A stretch of DNA of 23,576 bases from Nemertoderma westbladi (lineage: Eukaryota; Xenacoelomorpha; Nemertodermatida; Nemertodermatidae). The position numbers were made by a program, and so were the translations under genes. How positions within the stretch are numbered: the first letter of the stretch is position 1; each line of letters starts with the position of its first letter. Of this stretch, positions 22,791 through 23,576 are shown in pieces. The stretch lies in contig JAUCBJ010004482.1 of assembly GCA_032718475.1 (NCBI GenBank), positions 1-23,576 of the forward strand, written 5' to 3'. Below the pieces are notes generated by a model. It was given only the letters and a program-made list of their open reading frames with translations, was not told the origin of the DNA and made no database searches.

Positions 22791-22813
22791 ACCGTTGGTT
22801 GTGGACGGGCTCC
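22791..22813 (-). repeat. Internal copy of transposon terminal motif (right half)
   Basis: ACCGTTGGTTGTGGACGGGC is a direct repeat, 81 bp upstream, of the right-end sequence beginning ACCGTTGGATGTGAACGGGG at 22872. The element thus has a nested second right end; repeated subterminal motifs in many transposons are transposase-binding sites. Confidence 0.6.
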
Positions 22814-22896
22814 GGGTAATGTACCGCTGGCTTACCGCCTCAATACCGCTAGACTACTGTACCGCTCACGCACCGTTGGATGTGAACGGGGCTTTA

Positions 22897-23576
22897 GATA
22901 GTAATATTGTAGGCTAATCGTGGTGCTTAGCCTTGAACCAAACCAAGCAGAATCATTATCACAAATTTAACCAATAAGATTCGTTGATATTGAACATATA
23001 GCAGCACCAATTAACCAGCAGGTTGGCCACAGGATAGGCTGGTGTATAATTATTGATTGATTTGGATTGTGGTTTAGGAATCCTATCCATCCATCCACTA
23101 ATGCAATGGAGTAGAGTAATAACTATAGATAAGGTCATTGTTTGCTTTGCCTACATTCTATATTACACTGAAGTAAATAGCTAATATTGTAAATGTGGCT
23201 GGCAGATAGTTTATTTACAGAATAAAAGAAGATGTTATCGCTAATTAATATTGTGGACGCACAATCCTTATCGTTTAATAAAAACAAGGAAAGCTGATAT
23301 CTTATTGTGTATCAGAAAATATACTGAGGTTATATGGGTTGTTGTGATAGGTTAGAGCAAATATGTTATAAATATATAACCGTGTCGAACATCTCTATTA
23401 ATTAACATAATAGTAATAATGTGGTAATAATGGGGGACTAATAACACTATGGCAGCCCTTTTGGTAGGGCTAAATATTAGTTTTTATGTACCGGTATAGG
23501 AGGTGGTTTATGTGTAACTAGTTAGACTTCTACTTCGTTTAATATATAACTACAATGTTTATGTTGTACCTTTAAT
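22897..23576. other. AT-rich spacer without recognised genes
   Basis: About 680 bp of AT-rich sequence. No open frame above background, no RNA gene and no tandem repeat seen. The only structure noted is a two-part hairpin at 23437-23481. Confidence 0.55.
23437..23481. other. Two-part hairpin
   Basis: An outer stem, ACTAATA 23437-23443 with TATTAGT 23475-23481, encloses an inner stem, AGCCCT 23454-23459 with AGGGCT 23466-23471 and loop TTTGGT. No known element was recognised; in AT-rich DNA a 7-bp outer stem is weak evidence. Confidence 0.35.

Larger units (their letters stand above)
22580..22894. mobile_element. Candidate non-autonomous DNA transposon (MITE-like), 315 bp
   Basis: The left end AAGGGGCGTTCACTTTCAAC and the reverse complement of the right end, AAGCCCCGTTCACATCCAAC, match at 17 of the first 22 bases, the main difference being GGG against CCC. 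TA stands at both borders (22578-22579 and 22895-22896), compatible with a 2-bp target duplication. The interior has no coding capacity. It is much richer in GC and in ACCGCT and AACGG words than its surroundings, and is full of palindromes: 22604-22625 perfect over 22 bases, CAGCGGT 22632-22638 with ACCGCTG 22641-22647, and CAACGGTACCGTTG 22784-22797. An internal repeat of GCAACGGGT occurs at 22741-22780. The superfamily is uncertain: a PIF/Harbinger, ISL2EU or Tc1-like origin are all possible, and no transposase is present to decide. Confidence 0.65.

Overview
The window reads as metazoan nuclear DNA, probably from an invertebrate, but nothing in it fixes the species. It holds non-LTR retrotransposons of animal type, AT-rich noncoding spacers, three large tandem arrays and a small inverted-repeat transposon. 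There are no operons, no tRNA or rRNA genes and no host gene I can recognise. About 70% of the bases are tandem repeat.

Layout. 1-1175: the right end of a minisatellite built from 15-bp and 21-bp subunits, partly organised into a 159-bp higher-order repeat. 1176-2289: AT-rich spacer with a cluster of AGGTCA half-sites at its end. About 2290-6020: a nearly full-length LINE on the + strand (apurinic-type endonuclease, reverse transcriptase, C-terminal region). It has a GC-richer leader full of hairpins and one frameshift near 5465. About 6070-9537: 63 copies of a 55-bp minisatellite starting about 50 bp after the LINE tail. About 9540-10915: a decayed LINE of another lineage on the - strand (CR1/Jockey-like reverse transcriptase) with several frameshifts, an internal 138-bp duplication and a damaged catalytic box. 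10945-21913: an 11-kb array of the dodecamer ATACACACACAC. It is open in every frame and alternates purine and pyrimidine almost without a break. 22068-22475: a 5'-truncated second copy of the first LINE. 22580-22894: a candidate non-autonomous DNA transposon with nested terminal motifs. The remainder is AT-rich spacer.

The only protein-coding machinery is retrotransposon-derived. In the first LINE the endonuclease would nick the target and the reverse transcriptase would copy the element RNA from the nick; here the frameshift cuts the C-terminal part off the reverse transcriptase. The second LINE and the truncated copy are dead. The very long open reading frames across the dodecamer array and the 5' minisatellite exist because the units are multiples of three with no stop codon, and should not be read as genes.

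Observations most worth following: the repeated hairpin module in the LINE leader, where base changes in one arm are matched in the other; the dodecamer array, with enormous alternating purine-pyrimidine runs and a single permitted variant site enriched at its two edges; and the nested terminal motifs of the small transposon.
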